A stretch of DNA of 64,000 nucleotides from Planctomycetota bacterium. Lineage in GTDB: Bacteria; Planctomycetota; UBA1135; UBA2386. The position numbers and the translations under genes were made by a program. This document shows, one piece after another, positions 26,246 through 36,800 of this stretch (its first letter is position 1; every line of letters starts with the position of its first letter). Location: positions 1-64,000 of the forward strand of contig JACKIB010000013.1 in assembly GCA_020638695.1 (NCBI GenBank). The letters run 5' to 3'. The notes beneath the pieces are model-generated. The model made no database searches and was not told where the DNA came from. It saw nothing but the letters and a program-made list of their open reading frames with translations.

Positions 26246-26953
26246 ATGCGGTGGCTGCTGCTCGCCGCACTCGGCGCATGCTGCGCCGCACCGCCACAGC
26301 CTCCCCCACTCCCGCCCATCCCCCCCGGGGAGAACCCGCACCGATGGGCCACCGCGATTGCCGAGTTCGAGACCGCGGATCGCGCAGCACCCGTAGAGCC
26401 CGGCAAGGTGGTGTTCGCCGGCAGCTCCAGCATCCGCCTGTGGCACACCCTCGAGCGCGACATGGCACCGCTGCCGGTGGTCCACCGTGGGTTCGGCGGC
26501 GCCAAGCTGTTCGATCTCCTGTACTACGCGGACACCTTGATCAGCCGGCACCGTCCCAGCGTCGTCGTGCTGTTCTGCGGCACCAACGACCTCGACCGTA
26601 CCCAAGCCAAGACCCCGGAGCAGGTGTGCACGTTGTTCCAGCGGATCGTCGCCCGGCTGCACGCCGCCGATGCGTCCCTGACGATCGTGTACATTGCGAT
26701 CACCCCGACTCTGGCGCGCGACAACCGAATCGAGCAGGTGCGCGACGCAAACCGCAGGATCCGCGACGTCTGCGCCACAGACCGTCGGCTCGAATTCGTC
26801 GACCCCTCCCCCGCGCTCATGGACGCGGCGGGCCGCCCTGATCCAAAGTGGTTCCAGCGCGATCGCCTGCACCTCAATGCCGAGGGGTATCGGGTCTGGA
26901 CGCGATACATCCGCCCGGTGGTGCTGCGGCTGTTCGAACGCGCGCGGCGGTAG
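26246..26953 (+). CDS. SGNH/GDSL hydrolase, putative lipoprotein
   Basis: A 235-aa esterase-type protein. Starting at ATG 26246 gives MRWLLLAALGAC, a lipoprotein signal; ATG 26204 would add 14 residues. SGNH blocks are all present: block I VVFAGSSSIRLW with the catalytic Ser, block II Gly in RGFGGAKLFD, block III FCGTNDLDR with Asn, and block V RDRLHLNAEGY with the Asp and His. Members deacetylate sugars or hydrolyse lipid esters. It follows the anti-sigma gene by 58 bp (16 bp if the upstream start is used), so it may belong to the same transcript. It probably acts in the periplasm or at the outer membrane. Confidence 0.87.
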   Translation: MRWLLLAALGACCAAPPQPPPLPPIPPGENPHRWATAIAEFETADRAAPVEPGKVVFAGSSSIRLWHTLERDMAPLPVVHRGFGGAKLFDLLYYADTLISRHRPSVVVLFCGTNDLDRTQAKTPEQVCTLFQRIVARLHAADASLTIVYIAITPTLARDNRIEQVRDANRRIRDVCATDRRLEFVDPSPALMDAAGRPDPKWFQRDRLHLNAEGYRVWTRYIRPVVLRLFERARR

Positions 26954-27090
26954 CGCGACACGAACCAGCGGGACCGAGTCCTGGCCCCTCTTCCCCTCCA
27001 ATCTGCCCGCCTTCATCGCGTCGCATGAGCTCGCGCGACGCTTCGACTCGCCACTCGGTCAGGGAATGCACGCCATTCGGCACCCACCGG

Positions 27091-28191
27091 TCACTTGGCG
27101 GGAACGTCCAACTTCGCGAACAGCTCCGCCGGCTCCTTCACGATCACCCGCGCCTCGTCGCCATCGCGCACCCTGCGAAGTCCGTCGACCAGAAACGTCT
27201 CACCGTCGACCAAGCCGCTCCTCACCACGTACACATGCGGCTTCTCCGCCGCGACGGCGATCTCCCGAGCCCGGATCTTGTGCTCCTTGTCGACCACGAA
27301 CACGTACTTCCTGTCCAGCACCTCGAAGGTGGCCTTCTGTGGGATCAGCATCGCACTGGGGTACTTCGAGTAGGTGAGCACCTCGCCGGTCTGACCGTGC
27401 CGGAGCAGCCCCCCGGGATTGGGGAAAGTGGCACGAAACGCGATGGTCCCGGTGGTGTTGTGGAACTCCCCCTCGATGGTGTCGACCACGCCCTCGTGCT
27501 CGAACATCTTGCCGTTGGCCATCCGGAGCTTGACGCGCATCGGGTCGCCACGATCACGTCGCGCCTGATAGTCGAGGTACTCGGCCTCGGTCACGTTGAA
27601 GTAGACCCACATCTTGCTGTTGTCCGACAGCGAGGTCAGCAGTGCGCCCTCCTCCAAAAGGCTGCCCTTGCGCACGTGTAGGCGATCCATGATGCCGCTG
27701 AACGGCGCCTTGATCTCGGTCAGCGACAGGTGCGCCCGCGCCAGGTCCGCCTCGGCCTTCGCCTTGTTCAGCTTGGCCTTCGCCAGCGCCACCTCCTGAT
27801 CGGAGACCACCTTGCCGCCCTGCAGCATCTTGGTGTTCTCGAACTCGATCCGGGCGAACTCCGCCTCCGCGTTCGCCTTCTCCATTTCCGCCTGGTACAG
27901 CAGCGGCATCACCTGGAACATCCGCTGCCCCTTCTCCACCCGCTGCCCCTCGTCGACGAACACGTCCTGCAGGTAGCCGCGCTCGAGCGTTTGCAGTTCG
28001 ATGTGCTGGCAGGCGCGGATCTGGCAGACGTATTCCCGCGCGATCTCGGTGTCGCATCGCATCGGGGTGGTCGCTTCGAACTGCGATGTCTCGGCCTTCC
28101 GATGCACCTCCTTGTGGCACGCCGCCAACCCGAGCAGGCCGAGCACAACGAGTGCGGTGCGGATCAGGAGTGGGGATTCGATTCTGTTCAT
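27091..28191 (-). CDS. RND efflux periplasmic adaptor (membrane fusion protein)
   Basis: A 366-aa lipoprotein (signal LVVLGLLGLAAC, ATG 28191). The MFP order is clear: a biotinyl-lipoyl half with GYLQDVFVDEGQRVEKGQ near 72, a coiled-coil hairpin from about 100 to 150 (QAEMEKANAEAEFARIEFEN), the second lipoyl half with TEIKAPFSGIMDRLHVRKGS, a beta-barrel, and a C-terminal membrane-proximal domain. It joins an inner-membrane RND permease to the outer-membrane channel. Third gene of the operon permease (32862-29698), TolC (29705-28254), adaptor; the adaptor is usually first. A GAGAGAG stretch lies a few bases before the start. Confidence 0.9.
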   Translation of the reverse strand: MNRIESPLLIRTALVVLGLLGLAACHKEVHRKAETSQFEATTPMRCDTEIAREYVCQIRACQHIELQTLERGYLQDVFVDEGQRVEKGQRMFQVMPLLYQAEMEKANAEAEFARIEFENTKMLQGGKVVSDQEVALAKAKLNKAKAEADLARAHLSLTEIKAPFSGIMDRLHVRKGSLLEEGALLTSLSDNSKMWVYFNVTEAEYLDYQARRDRGDPMRVKLRMANGKMFEHEGVVDTIEGEFHNTTGTIAFRATFPNPGGLLRHGQTGEVLTYSKYPSAMLIPQKATFEVLDRKYVFVVDKEHKIRAREIAVAAEKPHVYVVRSGLVDGETFLVDGLRRVRDGDEARVIVKEPAELFAKLDVPAK

Positions 28192-28253
28192 GGTCGCTCT
28201 CTCGTTCGGTCTCTGGTTGGCGGTGCGAGTCGCCGGGTCGGTCGGAATCGGGG

Positions 28254-29705
28254 TCACTCGGCGCCCTCGCGCCACCCACCCCCGAGTGCCTGGTACATGT
28301 TGACCATCGCGCTCATCTGACGCTTCTTGGTCTCGATCAACTCCATTTCGGCCTCGAGCACATCACGACGAGTCAGCAGGACTTCCATGTAGTCCGCGCG
28401 CGCCGAGGAGAACAGTTGGCTCGACACGTCGATCGCCCGCCGCAGGATGTCGACCTGCTGCTGCTTGAGCTGGTACTTGCCGCCGAGGTTGGCGATCATG
28501 GCGATCTGATTGGCTGCCTCGGCGAAAGCCTTGCGGATCGTCTGCTCGTAGGTCAGCACCGCCTGCATCTGCTTGGAGTTCGCCACCCGGTAGCTCGCGG
28601 TGAGCGCCTTGCGGTTGAGCAGCGGCGCGGTGACGTTGGCGAACGCGTTGTAGAACAGGGATTCCGGCAGGGCTTTCAGACTGTTCAGCTCGAACGCCTC
28701 CAGGCCGGCGGAACCTTCGATGCTGAGTGACGGGTAGAAGCGGGCCCGCGCAACCGACACGTCGAGCTTCGCCGCCGCCAGCCCCATCTCGGCTCGCTTC
28801 AGATCCGGCCGGTTCTCCAGCAACTGCGTCGGGACTCCGGTCGCGACGTCGGAAGGCCGCAGACTGGCGAATCGCTGGGAGTTGCGCTCGACGCGCTGGG
28901 GAAACCGACCGACCAGGTAGTTGATCCGGTTCTCGGTCTGCACGATCTCTTGTTGGACGTCGAACACCCGGCTCCGGCTACGCAGCACTTCGGCTTCGAA
29001 CCGCTGCACCGCCAACTCGGTGACCCGTGCCGCTTGCTTCTGCACCCGCACGACGTCCAGCGCGGCTGTCTGGATCTCGATGTTGCGCCGCAAGACGTCG
29101 AGCTGGTTGTCCAGCGCCTCCAGCTCGAAGTAGCTGCGCGCGATCTCCGCTACCAGACGCGTGATCATGAACTTCTTGCCTTCGACGGTCGCCAAGTAGC
29201 GGTAGAACGCCGCCTTGGTGGCGTTGCGCAGCTTGTTCCAGATGTCCACTTCCCACGAAGCGGCAAAGCCGAGCCCGTAGCTCTGCAACTTCTGCGGGAC
29301 CCTACGACCTGGCTTGATCTCGTTCGCGGCATCGCTCGCGCCCTGACTGGTGAACTCACCCACCTTCTCGATGCCCGCCTCGGTCCGGATCCCCAGCCGC
29401 GGCAGGTACTCCCCCTGGCGTGCCATGATCTCGCTGTTGGCGATCGCGATCTCCTGCTGGACGATGTTGAGCTCTTGGTTGTTGTCCAGTGCTTGCTCGA
29501 CCAGCTTCACCAGCGCCGGGTCACGGAAGAACTTGCTCACCGCGAGCCGCGCGGAATTGGTCTCGTCCTTGGACGCGCCGAAGCTCTCCGGTACGGACGT
29601 GTCGACAGGGCGCGCTGCAGTCTTGCCCAGATAGGGCACGCACCCGCCGCACAGCAGGCACAGTGCCGCGGTCAGGATCCAGGACTCGGTTGTGCGATCA
29701 ATCAT
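28254..29705 (-). CDS. TolC-family outer-membrane efflux lipoprotein
   Basis: A 483-aa outer-membrane factor. The lipoprotein signal ends LLCGGC. Two homologous OEP halves of long helices are visible: AVSKFFRDPALVKLVEQALDN near 54 starts the first, and DLKRAEMGLAAAKLDVSVARARFYPSLS near 300 the second. The ASWEVDIWNKLRNA segment near 153 is the usual W-x-x-D-x-W/F signature. It forms a trimeric channel for the RND permease. Its start overlaps the permease stop by 8 bp and the adaptor follows after 62 bp, so all three are co-transcribed. Confidence 0.92.
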   Translation of the reverse strand: MIDRTTESWILTAALCLLCGGCVPYLGKTAARPVDTSVPESFGASKDETNSARLAVSKFFRDPALVKLVEQALDNNQELNIVQQEIAIANSEIMARQGEYLPRLGIRTEAGIEKVGEFTSQGASDAANEIKPGRRVPQKLQSYGLGFAASWEVDIWNKLRNATKAAFYRYLATVEGKKFMITRLVAEIARSYFELEALDNQLDVLRRNIEIQTAALDVVRVQKQAARVTELAVQRFEAEVLRSRSRVFDVQQEIVQTENRINYLVGRFPQRVERNSQRFASLRPSDVATGVPTQLLENRPDLKRAEMGLAAAKLDVSVARARFYPSLSIEGSAGLEAFELNSLKALPESLFYNAFANVTAPLLNRKALTASYRVANSKQMQAVLTYEQTIRKAFAEAANQIAMIANLGGKYQLKQQQVDILRRAIDVSSQLFSSARADYMEVLLTRRDVLEAEMELIETKKRQMSAMVNMYQALGGGWREGAE

Positions 29706-32700
29706 GGTGTGAAATGACTTCGGTCACGGGGGTCACGGCCTCCTCGCGGATGAGCTGACGCCCCTCGACGAGCTTGCCGAACACGTAGTAGAGACCGGGC
29801 ACCACCAGCACGCCGAACAGCGTGCCCAGCAGCATGCCCCCCAGCGCGGATGCGCCGATCGTGTGGTTGCCGACCGCACCCGGTCCGCTGGCGATCACCA
29901 ACGGCACGAGGCCGGCGATGAACGCGAACGAGGTCATGAGAATCGGCCGGAAGCGGGTCTTCGCGCCCTCGATCGCGGCATCGCGGATCGACATGCCGCG
30001 CTGGTGCGCCTGCACCGCGAACTCGACGATCAGCACCGCGTTCTTGCCCAGCAGACCGACCAGCATGACCAGCCCGACCTGGGCGTAGATGTCGTTGGCC
30101 AACCCCATGGCGTCGAGCAGCAGGAACGAGCCGAACACGCCGGCCGGGAGCGACAAGATGACCGCGAGTGGGATCACGAAACTCTCGTACTGGGCCGCCA
30201 GCACCAGGTAGGCGAATGCCAGCACGATCAGAAAGATGTAGAGCGATTCGCTCCCGCGCGCCGCTTCGTCGAACGACAGCCCTTCCCAGGCGATGTCGTA
30301 GCCGCGCGGCAGGACCTTCTTGGCCGTCTCGCGCACCGCGGCGATCGCGTCTCCACTGGTGAACCCCGCGGCCGGTGCGCCGCGGATCGCCGACGAAGTG
30401 TAGAGGTTGAAGCGGGTGATTTCGTTCGGCCCCTGGGTCTTCCGCATCTTCATGAACGCCGAATACGGCACCAACTCACCGTGGTCGTTCTTCACGTACA
30501 GGTTCATCACGTCCGAGGGCAGCCGGCGGTACTCCGGCGCCGCCTGGGTGTAGACCTTGAAGAAGCGGCCGAAGCGGATGAAGCCCTGCTCGTAGGTGCT
30601 ACCGATCAGGATGTCGAGGTTCTCCAGGGCCTTGCCGATCGACACGCCCTTCTGCATCGCCAACTCGTTGTCGATGACCAACTCGTACTGCGGGTAGTTC
30701 GCGGCGAAGAAGGTGAACAGCCCGGTGATCTCCTTGCGCTTGCCGAGCGCCGCCATGAAGTCCTTGTTGATCCGATCGAATTCCTCGTAGTCCGCCGAGT
30801 CGGTCTTGTCGAGCAACCGCAGCGCGAACCCGCCCGCTGCGCCGTAGCCGGGAACCGCGGGCGGTTCGAAGAACTCCACCACCGCGCCGATGTCCTTGGC
30901 CTTCGCTTCGAGTTCCTCGATCACCTCGTTCACCGAATGCCGTCGCTCGGCCCACGGCTTGAGGTTGATCAGGCAGGTTCCCGCGTTCGAACCGCGGCCC
31001 TCGGTGAGTATCTCGTAGCCGGCGAGCGACGAAACCGAGGCGATGCCCTCGACCCCCTCGGCGATCCGCTGTAGCTCGCGCGCCACCGCGTTGGTCCGCT
31101 CCAGGGTGGCCCCCGGCGGCGTCTGGATGATCGCGTAGATCATTCCCTGGTCCTCGTTGGGGATGAACCCCGATGGCAGGGCTTGGTCGAGGCCGAAGAT
31201 CCCGAAGCCGAACGCGATCATCACCCCGAACGTCACCACGCGGCGGTGCGCGACGTGCTCGAGCAGTCCGACGTACCGCCCGGTGAGCTTCTCGAACAGC
31301 CGGTTGAACAGGTCCAACAGGAAGCGGATCGGCGTGCGCCGCCGGAGACGGCCGTGCTCGTTCTTCAGCAGCATCGCGCAGAGCACCGGGGTGAGCGTCA
31401 GCGCGACCACGCCCGAGAGGATGATCGACGACGCCATGGTGATGGAGAACTGGCGGTAGAAGACGCCGACCGGCCCGGTCATGAAGGCCACGGGTACGAA
31501 CACCGCGGTCATCAACAGCGTGATGGCGATCACTGCGCCGCTGATCTCGCCGAGCACCTCCTGCACCGCCTGGTAGGGTTGCAGGTTGGCCGTGGCCATC
31601 TTGGCGTGCACCGCTTCGACCACCACGATCGCGTTGTCGACCACGATGCCGATCGCCAACACCAGCGCGAACAGGGTCAGCAGGTTGATCGTCACCCCGA
31701 ACGCCTGCATGAACGCGAACGCGCCGATCAGCGACACCGGCACGGCGAGGGTCGGGATCAGCGTCGAGCGCCAATCACCCAGGAAGATGAACACCACCAG
31801 AGCGACCAGCAGAAACGCCTCGATCAGGGTGTGCAGCACCTTGTCGATCGACGCGTCGAGGAAGTTCGACACGTCGTAGCTGATCTCGTAGTCCATCTTG
31901 GGCGGGAAGGTGCTCTGCTTGAGCTCCTCCAGCTTGCTCTTGACGCTGGCGATCACCTGACTGGCATTGCTGCCATAGGTTTGCTTCAGCACGATCGCCG
32001 CCGACGGATGCCCGTCGATGTTCGAGTAGATGTCGAAGAACTCGCTGCCGAGTTCGACCTCCGCAACGTCCTTCAAGCGCAGCAGCTCGCCGTCCGGGTT
32101 GGAGCGGATGACGATGTCCGCGTACTGCTCGGGCTTGTTGTAGCGTCCTTGGTAGATGAGCACGTATTCGAGCGACTGCGAGGACTTGCCGGAGCTCCGC
32201 CCGATGCGGCCCGGACGACCGATCACGCTCTGCTCTTCGACCGCCTTCATCACCTCCGAGGTGTCGACGTTGTACGCGCGCATCCGGTCCGGCTTCAGCC
32301 AGATGCGCATCGCGTACTGCCGGCTACCGAGGATGCGCGCGCGCCCCACGCCCTTGATCCGCTTGATTTCGGGCAGCATGTGGACGTTGGCGAAGTTGTA
32401 GAGAAACCGCTCGGTGGCCTTCTCGTCGGTGCTGAAGACGTTGACGTACATCAGCATGCTCGACTGCACGCGGCTCACCACCACGCCCTCGCGCTGCACC
32501 AGCGGCGGCAGCCGATTGAGCACCTGGTCGACCCGATTCTTCACGTTGACCACCGCCTGGTTGGGGTCGGTGCCCAGCTCGAAGATCACCTGGATGGTCG
32601 CCTCGCCGGCGCTGGTCGCGTCGGAGATCAGGTAGCGCATTCCCTGCACACCGTTGATCGATCTCTCCAACGGGATCAGGGTCGACTTCACCAGCACGTC

Positions 32701-32862
32701 GGCGCTCGCACCGGGATACGCGATGGTCACGATCACCTGCGGTGGCGCGATCTGCGGGAATTGGGAGACGGGCAGGCGGCCGATCGCCAGCAGCCCCAGA
32801 AAGACCAGGACCAGCGAGGTCACGATGGCCAGCACTGGCCGGTGGATGAACTTCTCGAACAT
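29698..32862 (-). CDS. RND multidrug efflux permease (HAE1 type)
   Basis: A 1054-aa inner-membrane proton-driven exporter with the twofold RND repeat and 12 membrane helices. It starts MFEKFIHRPVLAIVTSLVLV and has QFPQIAPPQVIVTIAYPGAS near 34. The TM4 proton-relay segment reads GIVVDNAIVVVEAV at 405-418, so the second Asp of the AcrB pair (D407-D408) is Asn here (D409-N410). The TM10 Lys is present in VGLLGKNAVLIVEF. A second RND system lies at 54366-58870. ATG 32862 was chosen over an upstream extension because it gives the standard N-terminus. Likely exports lipophilic compounds; the substrate cannot be read. Confidence 0.92.
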   Translation of the reverse strand: MFEKFIHRPVLAIVTSLVLVFLGLLAIGRLPVSQFPQIAPPQVIVTIAYPGASADVLVKSTLIPLERSINGVQGMRYLISDATSAGEATIQVIFELGTDPNQAVVNVKNRVDQVLNRLPPLVQREGVVVSRVQSSMLMYVNVFSTDEKATERFLYNFANVHMLPEIKRIKGVGRARILGSRQYAMRIWLKPDRMRAYNVDTSEVMKAVEEQSVIGRPGRIGRSSGKSSQSLEYVLIYQGRYNKPEQYADIVIRSNPDGELLRLKDVAEVELGSEFFDIYSNIDGHPSAAIVLKQTYGSNASQVIASVKSKLEELKQSTFPPKMDYEISYDVSNFLDASIDKVLHTLIEAFLLVALVVFIFLGDWRSTLIPTLAVPVSLIGAFAFMQAFGVTINLLTLFALVLAIGIVVDNAIVVVEAVHAKMATANLQPYQAVQEVLGEISGAVIAITLLMTAVFVPVAFMTGPVGVFYRQFSITMASSIILSGVVALTLTPVLCAMLLKNEHGRLRRRTPIRFLLDLFNRLFEKLTGRYVGLLEHVAHRRVVTFGVMIAFGFGIFGLDQALPSGFIPNEDQGMIYAIIQTPPGATLERTNAVARELQRIAEGVEGIASVSSLAGYEILTEGRGSNAGTCLINLKPWAERRHSVNEVIEELEAKAKDIGAVVEFFEPPAVPGYGAAGGFALRLLDKTDSADYEEFDRINKDFMAALGKRKEITGLFTFFAANYPQYELVIDNELAMQKGVSIGKALENLDILIGSTYEQGFIRFGRFFKVYTQAAPEYRRLPSDVMNLYVKNDHGELVPYSAFMKMRKTQGPNEITRFNLYTSSAIRGAPAAGFTSGDAIAAVRETAKKVLPRGYDIAWEGLSFDEAARGSESLYIFLIVLAFAYLVLAAQYESFVIPLAVILSLPAGVFGSFLLLDAMGLANDIYAQVGLVMLVGLLGKNAVLIVEFAVQAHQRGMSIRDAAIEGAKTRFRPILMTSFAFIAGLVPLVIASGPGAVGNHTIGASALGGMLLGTLFGVLVVPGLYYVFGKLVEGRQLIREEAVTPVTEVISHHD

Positions 32863-33099
32863 TGCAGTGGGTGGGTGCGAGCGCGGATGAACCGGCAACT
32901 CGCCACGGCGAAGGCGAACCTGTACGGACCGTGGGCGGAGTCGGACGAGCCCCACTCCCGCTCGGAGCAGGCACCGTGCGGTGCCTCGGTCCCGAACGAG
33001 GTGCGGGAGGTCAGGGGCCAGCCTGCGGCGGGCGGACGCACACCACAGGTGCCGAGCCGGCGCCGCGGCAGCGGCATGGACCGACTCGAGCAGCCCTCA
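32863..33099. other. Upstream region of the RND operon
   Basis: This is part of a 404-bp gene-free stretch (32863-33266) between the RND permease start and the small gene at 33267. It probably holds the efflux operon promoter, but no clear -35/-10 pair can be picked by eye. A short inverted repeat GGCACC/GGTGCC surrounds GTGC near 32970. The other half of the stretch is the palindromic repeat element. Confidence 0.35.
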
Positions 33100-33268
33100 A
33101 CCCGGGCGATTCATGCGCGGCGTCCGCGAGGTAGCGCAGCGTCGTTGCCAGCGAGGAACGGCAGGTCCTACCCGGCGGGGCAGATCCCCGTGGCGGAGCA
33201 GGTTCTGGCGTGCCACGCGGCAGCGACCCTGTGCACCCGCGGCAGCTCGGTCACGAATGGTCCGGGCT
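33100..33268. repeat. Palindromic dispersed element, copy A
   Basis: A sequence of about 169 bp whose ends are inverted: CCCGGGCGATTC at 33101-33112 matches the complement of GAATGGTCCGGGC at 33255-33267 in 10 of 12 positions. The inner flanks also pair loosely, so the whole unit could fold into one long hairpin with an apical stem GGGG-CAGAT-CCCC. It is clearly similar to 44477-44653 along its length; the longest identical block is the 17-mer CGGAGCAGGTTCTGGCG (33194-33210). The stop codon of the minus-strand gene at 33267 lies exactly at one end. Candidate MITE-like or REP-like element, or structured RNA. Confidence 0.7.
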
Positions 33269-33680
33269 ACCGCTGCGTGGCAGGAGGCGCGCGCGTGAGG
33301 CTCAGCAGCTCGCAGCCGGACTTCGGGTAGGCGACCTGGGGTCGCACCGCGGAGACCGAACCACCGATGCCGCGGTGGACCCAACCGACCAACTCACCCG
33401 GTGCGGCGTTGTCGGATTCTTCGGAGTCGAGGCAGCCGCGTTCTTCGTCGTCCGATTCGACCGCGAACACCGCCAGCAGCGCGCGCCCGATGCCGGGCAC
33501 TCGACGCGCAAGCGCAGACGCGTCGTTCGACTCGGTTGCAACCTCACGCGCCGCCGACGGCGGTGGCATCGCGGGCAAACCACGACACCCGAACACCGCG
33601 GACGCCGCCCAGCACAGGTACAGGATCACGCCCCACGCGCCAGCGCGGAATGCGGATCGATCTCGTTGCAGGGTGTGCAT
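33267..33680 (-). CDS. Small exported or lipoprotein-like hypothetical protein
   Basis: A 137-aa open frame from ATG 33680. It starts MHTLQRDRSAFRAGAWGVI, then a hydrophobic stretch ILYLCWAASAVFGC that could be a lipoprotein signal (FGC is an imperfect lipobox). The rest is polar with an acidic patch ESDDEERGCLDSEESD. No family recognised. The frame stays open upstream to 33872, but that part looks non-coding. It lies between the large exported protein gene and the RND operon, same strand. Its TAG falls on the edge of repeat copy A, so the natural end of this gene may have been changed by the element. Could be a spurious frame. Confidence 0.4.
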   Translation of the reverse strand: MHTLQRDRSAFRAGAWGVILYLCWAASAVFGCRGLPAMPPPSAAREVATESNDASALARRVPGIGRALLAVFAVESDDEERGCLDSEESDNAAPGELVGWVHRGIGGSVSAVRPQVAYPKSGCELLSLTRAPPATQR

Positions 33681-33887
33681 GAAGCGGGTGGCGATGGAGC
33701 CCGGTGGCTTCCGTGAGCGCGAGACGTGCCGGCCTACTCGATCCCTCCCGAGTTTCTCGGCACAAGGATGGGCGTCGCCGAAGTTCGTCGAGTCGTGCGG
33801 ATCGGCGACACCCAACCAAGGCGAGTTTGGCACCCGATACGGCGCACGCCCCGGATACGGAATCCGCATCACGATCCGCCCCGCGGA

Positions 33888-36800
33888 CTACTCGTAGCTC
33901 AACCCAGGCACGGGAAGCCCCCGCGTGTCCGTGAACTGCACGAACAGCACCGGATCACCGTCTGCCGCCAGCCGCACTTCGAACGCGTTCTCGCCGCGCT
34001 TGAGGGTCGCCACCACCGAGTCCTGGTCCCGCACCGCCGCGCGGGCGCCGGACTCGCTCGCCAGCTCCGACCCTGCGCACGACAGCGCGTAGCCGCAGCC
34101 CGATCCGATCCGCACCACCACGTCGTCCCGATCGCGATCGCACCGGACCGAGAACTTCGCCGTGCGCGGTGCACGCGGCCCCAATGCCAAGCGTCCGTCG
34201 GCAGCTTCGACCTGGCGCCAAGCCGCACCCGCCTCTCCCGACCGCACCTCGAAGCGGGTGACGTACTTCGGCCGAACCACCATCCCGCCGCCCGCGGCGA
34301 AGTCCGTGAGGGTCTTCAGCCAGGCCGGATGGGACCAGAAGCGCTTGTTCTTGAAGGTGCGTCGATCGCTCGCGTCGTAGCCGACGTCGAGCAGGAGTGT
34401 CTTGTGTGTCGGCTTGCCGCCATCCAACAGCGCCTTGACCAGCTCCGGACCGGTGAACGGCAACCCGGTGTCGACCACCGTGGTCTTGTCGCCGCGCAGG
34501 ATCTCGGCGCACTGCGGACGGTTGGTCAGCACCAGCAGGTCGGCACCGGCCTTCTTGGCCATCCGCTTCGACTCGGGCACGAGCGTCGGACTGCCGTCCA
34601 GGAAGAACTGCTCGTGATCCTCGCGCCAGAACTCGGACTCGTTGACCTCGCCGCTCTGCCCACCGACCTTGCCCTTGTAGAGGTAGCGGACGAACATCGT
34701 GCCGGAGACGTCGGCGTCGACCTGGTAGCGGCCGCGCTTGGGGTTCTCCGACAGCAACCGCATGCGGAAGCGGAACCGGCGGTGGTCGACGTTGGGATCG
34801 CGGCGGTAGCGCGGGTCGCTCTGCGCGTCGTTCGCCTTGCGCTCCTCCTCGCTCAGCGGAGCGGTGAACTCGTCGACGTGCACGCTGAATGCCCGCCCGT
34901 CCTTCTTCAGGTTCTCCATCTCGAGGAACTTGCAACCCTTGGGCATGCGCAGCTTGACCTTGATGGAGGTGTTGTCGAAGTACGGGACGCTGACGTGGCG
35001 CACGCCGTTGAGGGCGAAGACGAACGCGTCGAGGTTGATGCCACACTCGTTGGGTGACATCCGGTGCGGCCACTCCGGATCGTCGCTGGCGATCGGTCGA
35101 CCGGAGGGGTCGTAGAACCGCCCCCATTCGCCCGCAGGCGCGGCGATGTCCATCAGGTCCTGTTGCGCCTGGTAGCGTTCGCGACCGTCGCGCTCGACCA
35201 GCGCGGTGAGCAGCATTCCGGGCACTTCGCCGGTGAAGTGCCCCACCGTCGCGGTGGTGCCGACCAGCGTCCGCACCCGCTTGCCGTCCTTCTCCTCGTG
35301 CCACAGGCGGGCGAGCGTGTTGCGCAGGTTGTGGCGGCTGCGCTCCCCGGTGGTGAAGGTGAACCCCATCCACAGCGGCAGCAGGTTGAGGTTGGCGAAC
35401 GGCTCGGCGTGCACCGTTCCGTTGACCGGCGAGATCGCCGGGGCGAACAAGCCAGTCCAGTCCACACCGAACTTCAGGTCCTTGCTGATGTCCTCGCGCA
35501 CCTTGAAGCTCGGGTCGCTGAAGAAGAACCGTCGCTCGACGTCCTTCATCACATTGAAGCTGCGCTCCAGCCACTTCGAACTCGGCTTGTCGTCCGGGCT
35601 CTGCTCGCCGGCCCACTTGTCGGGGCGCTTCACCCGGTCGATCCCGTTCAACAGCTCGCCGTAGCCCTGGATCGCCATGAGGAACGCGACCGAGGCGCCC
35701 AGCGAGTAGGACCGTCGACCGTGCGCCGGATCCTCGGCGACGAACAACGGATTCCGGCGGAAACCCTCCAGCGGCAGCCGATAGAGCGTCGGCTCCATGT
35801 AGGACTCGTGGCCGCTGAAACGGAACAACGAGTCCTTGCCCCGCTTCTGCCGGCGCAGCAACTCGAGCAACAACGGCTGGCGCTGCTCGATGTACGCCGC
35901 GTCCCAGGTCGCGCGGTAGTACCAGAAGTGCTGCAGGATGAGCCACGACGGCAGGTCGCTGTCCGGCAGCGCGATCTTCGTGTAGTCGGGCTTGGTCCCC
36001 GCCAGCCGCTTGAAGTCGAGGTCGAGCGGATAGTACTCGCGCACCTCGCCGGTCAGGCAGATCGCATCGTGGTAGTAGTCGAGGATCGCCTTGGCCTCGG
36101 CCCACAGGTTGTAGCGCAGGAAGGTGAGCAGCGGCCCGGTGCTCTCCCGGATCCACGCCCCGCGCCGACTCACCATCGGCGACACCACGCCGGACCGCGC
36201 GTCGCGCATCGTCAGCATCAGGACCTTCCAATCACCGAACAGATCCATGATCCGGTGGTTGTCGGTGCGCAACGTCGGGGTGCCGCGCAGGCGCTCGCGC
36301 CACCAGCGCACCGTGCCCTGTGCCGCGGTGGTCGCCGTCGCCACGTCGGTCGCCGCGGAGGTTCCACCCTCGGTCCCCGCCGCGGTGGCCACCGTCAACA
36401 CCGTGGTGAAGCTGGCGCCGGGCGCCAGGTCGCCGAGCTTGCACCGCAGCGAACCGTTCTGCGCCTCGGCCCGGTCCATCGCGATCCTCGCCTGCGCCCC
36501 GCGTCCCTCGCTGCGCCACACGAGTTCGAGTTCCGCACCGCGAACCTGCGCCGGCATGCCCGTGCGCGCCCACAGCACGCCCCCGACGAACGGTGCGCTC
36601 CCGCCGTTGTGCACTTCGACAACCCTTGTGATCACGGTCGAGTCGGGCGCGGCGAACGTGAGGGTGCGCAGGGCGATTCCCGACTCGCTGCGATCCTCGG
36701 TGACGACGAAGTTCGCATCGCGCACCCGCCGCACCCGCTGTTCCGTCAGCTCGGCACCGTCGAGCTCCAGGGTCAGCTCACCGAAGTTACCGCGCGGCAT

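Noticed and set aside
32940..33010. Third copy of the palindromic element (shares CTCGGAGCAGG)
   Set aside because: Only about 12 bases match and neither end nor the central hairpin is present; likely chance next to copy A.
31183..33330. 715-aa plus-strand frame across the RND permease
   Set aside because: Antisense shadow of the RND gene, extremely His/Gln/Asp/Arg-rich, no fold pattern.
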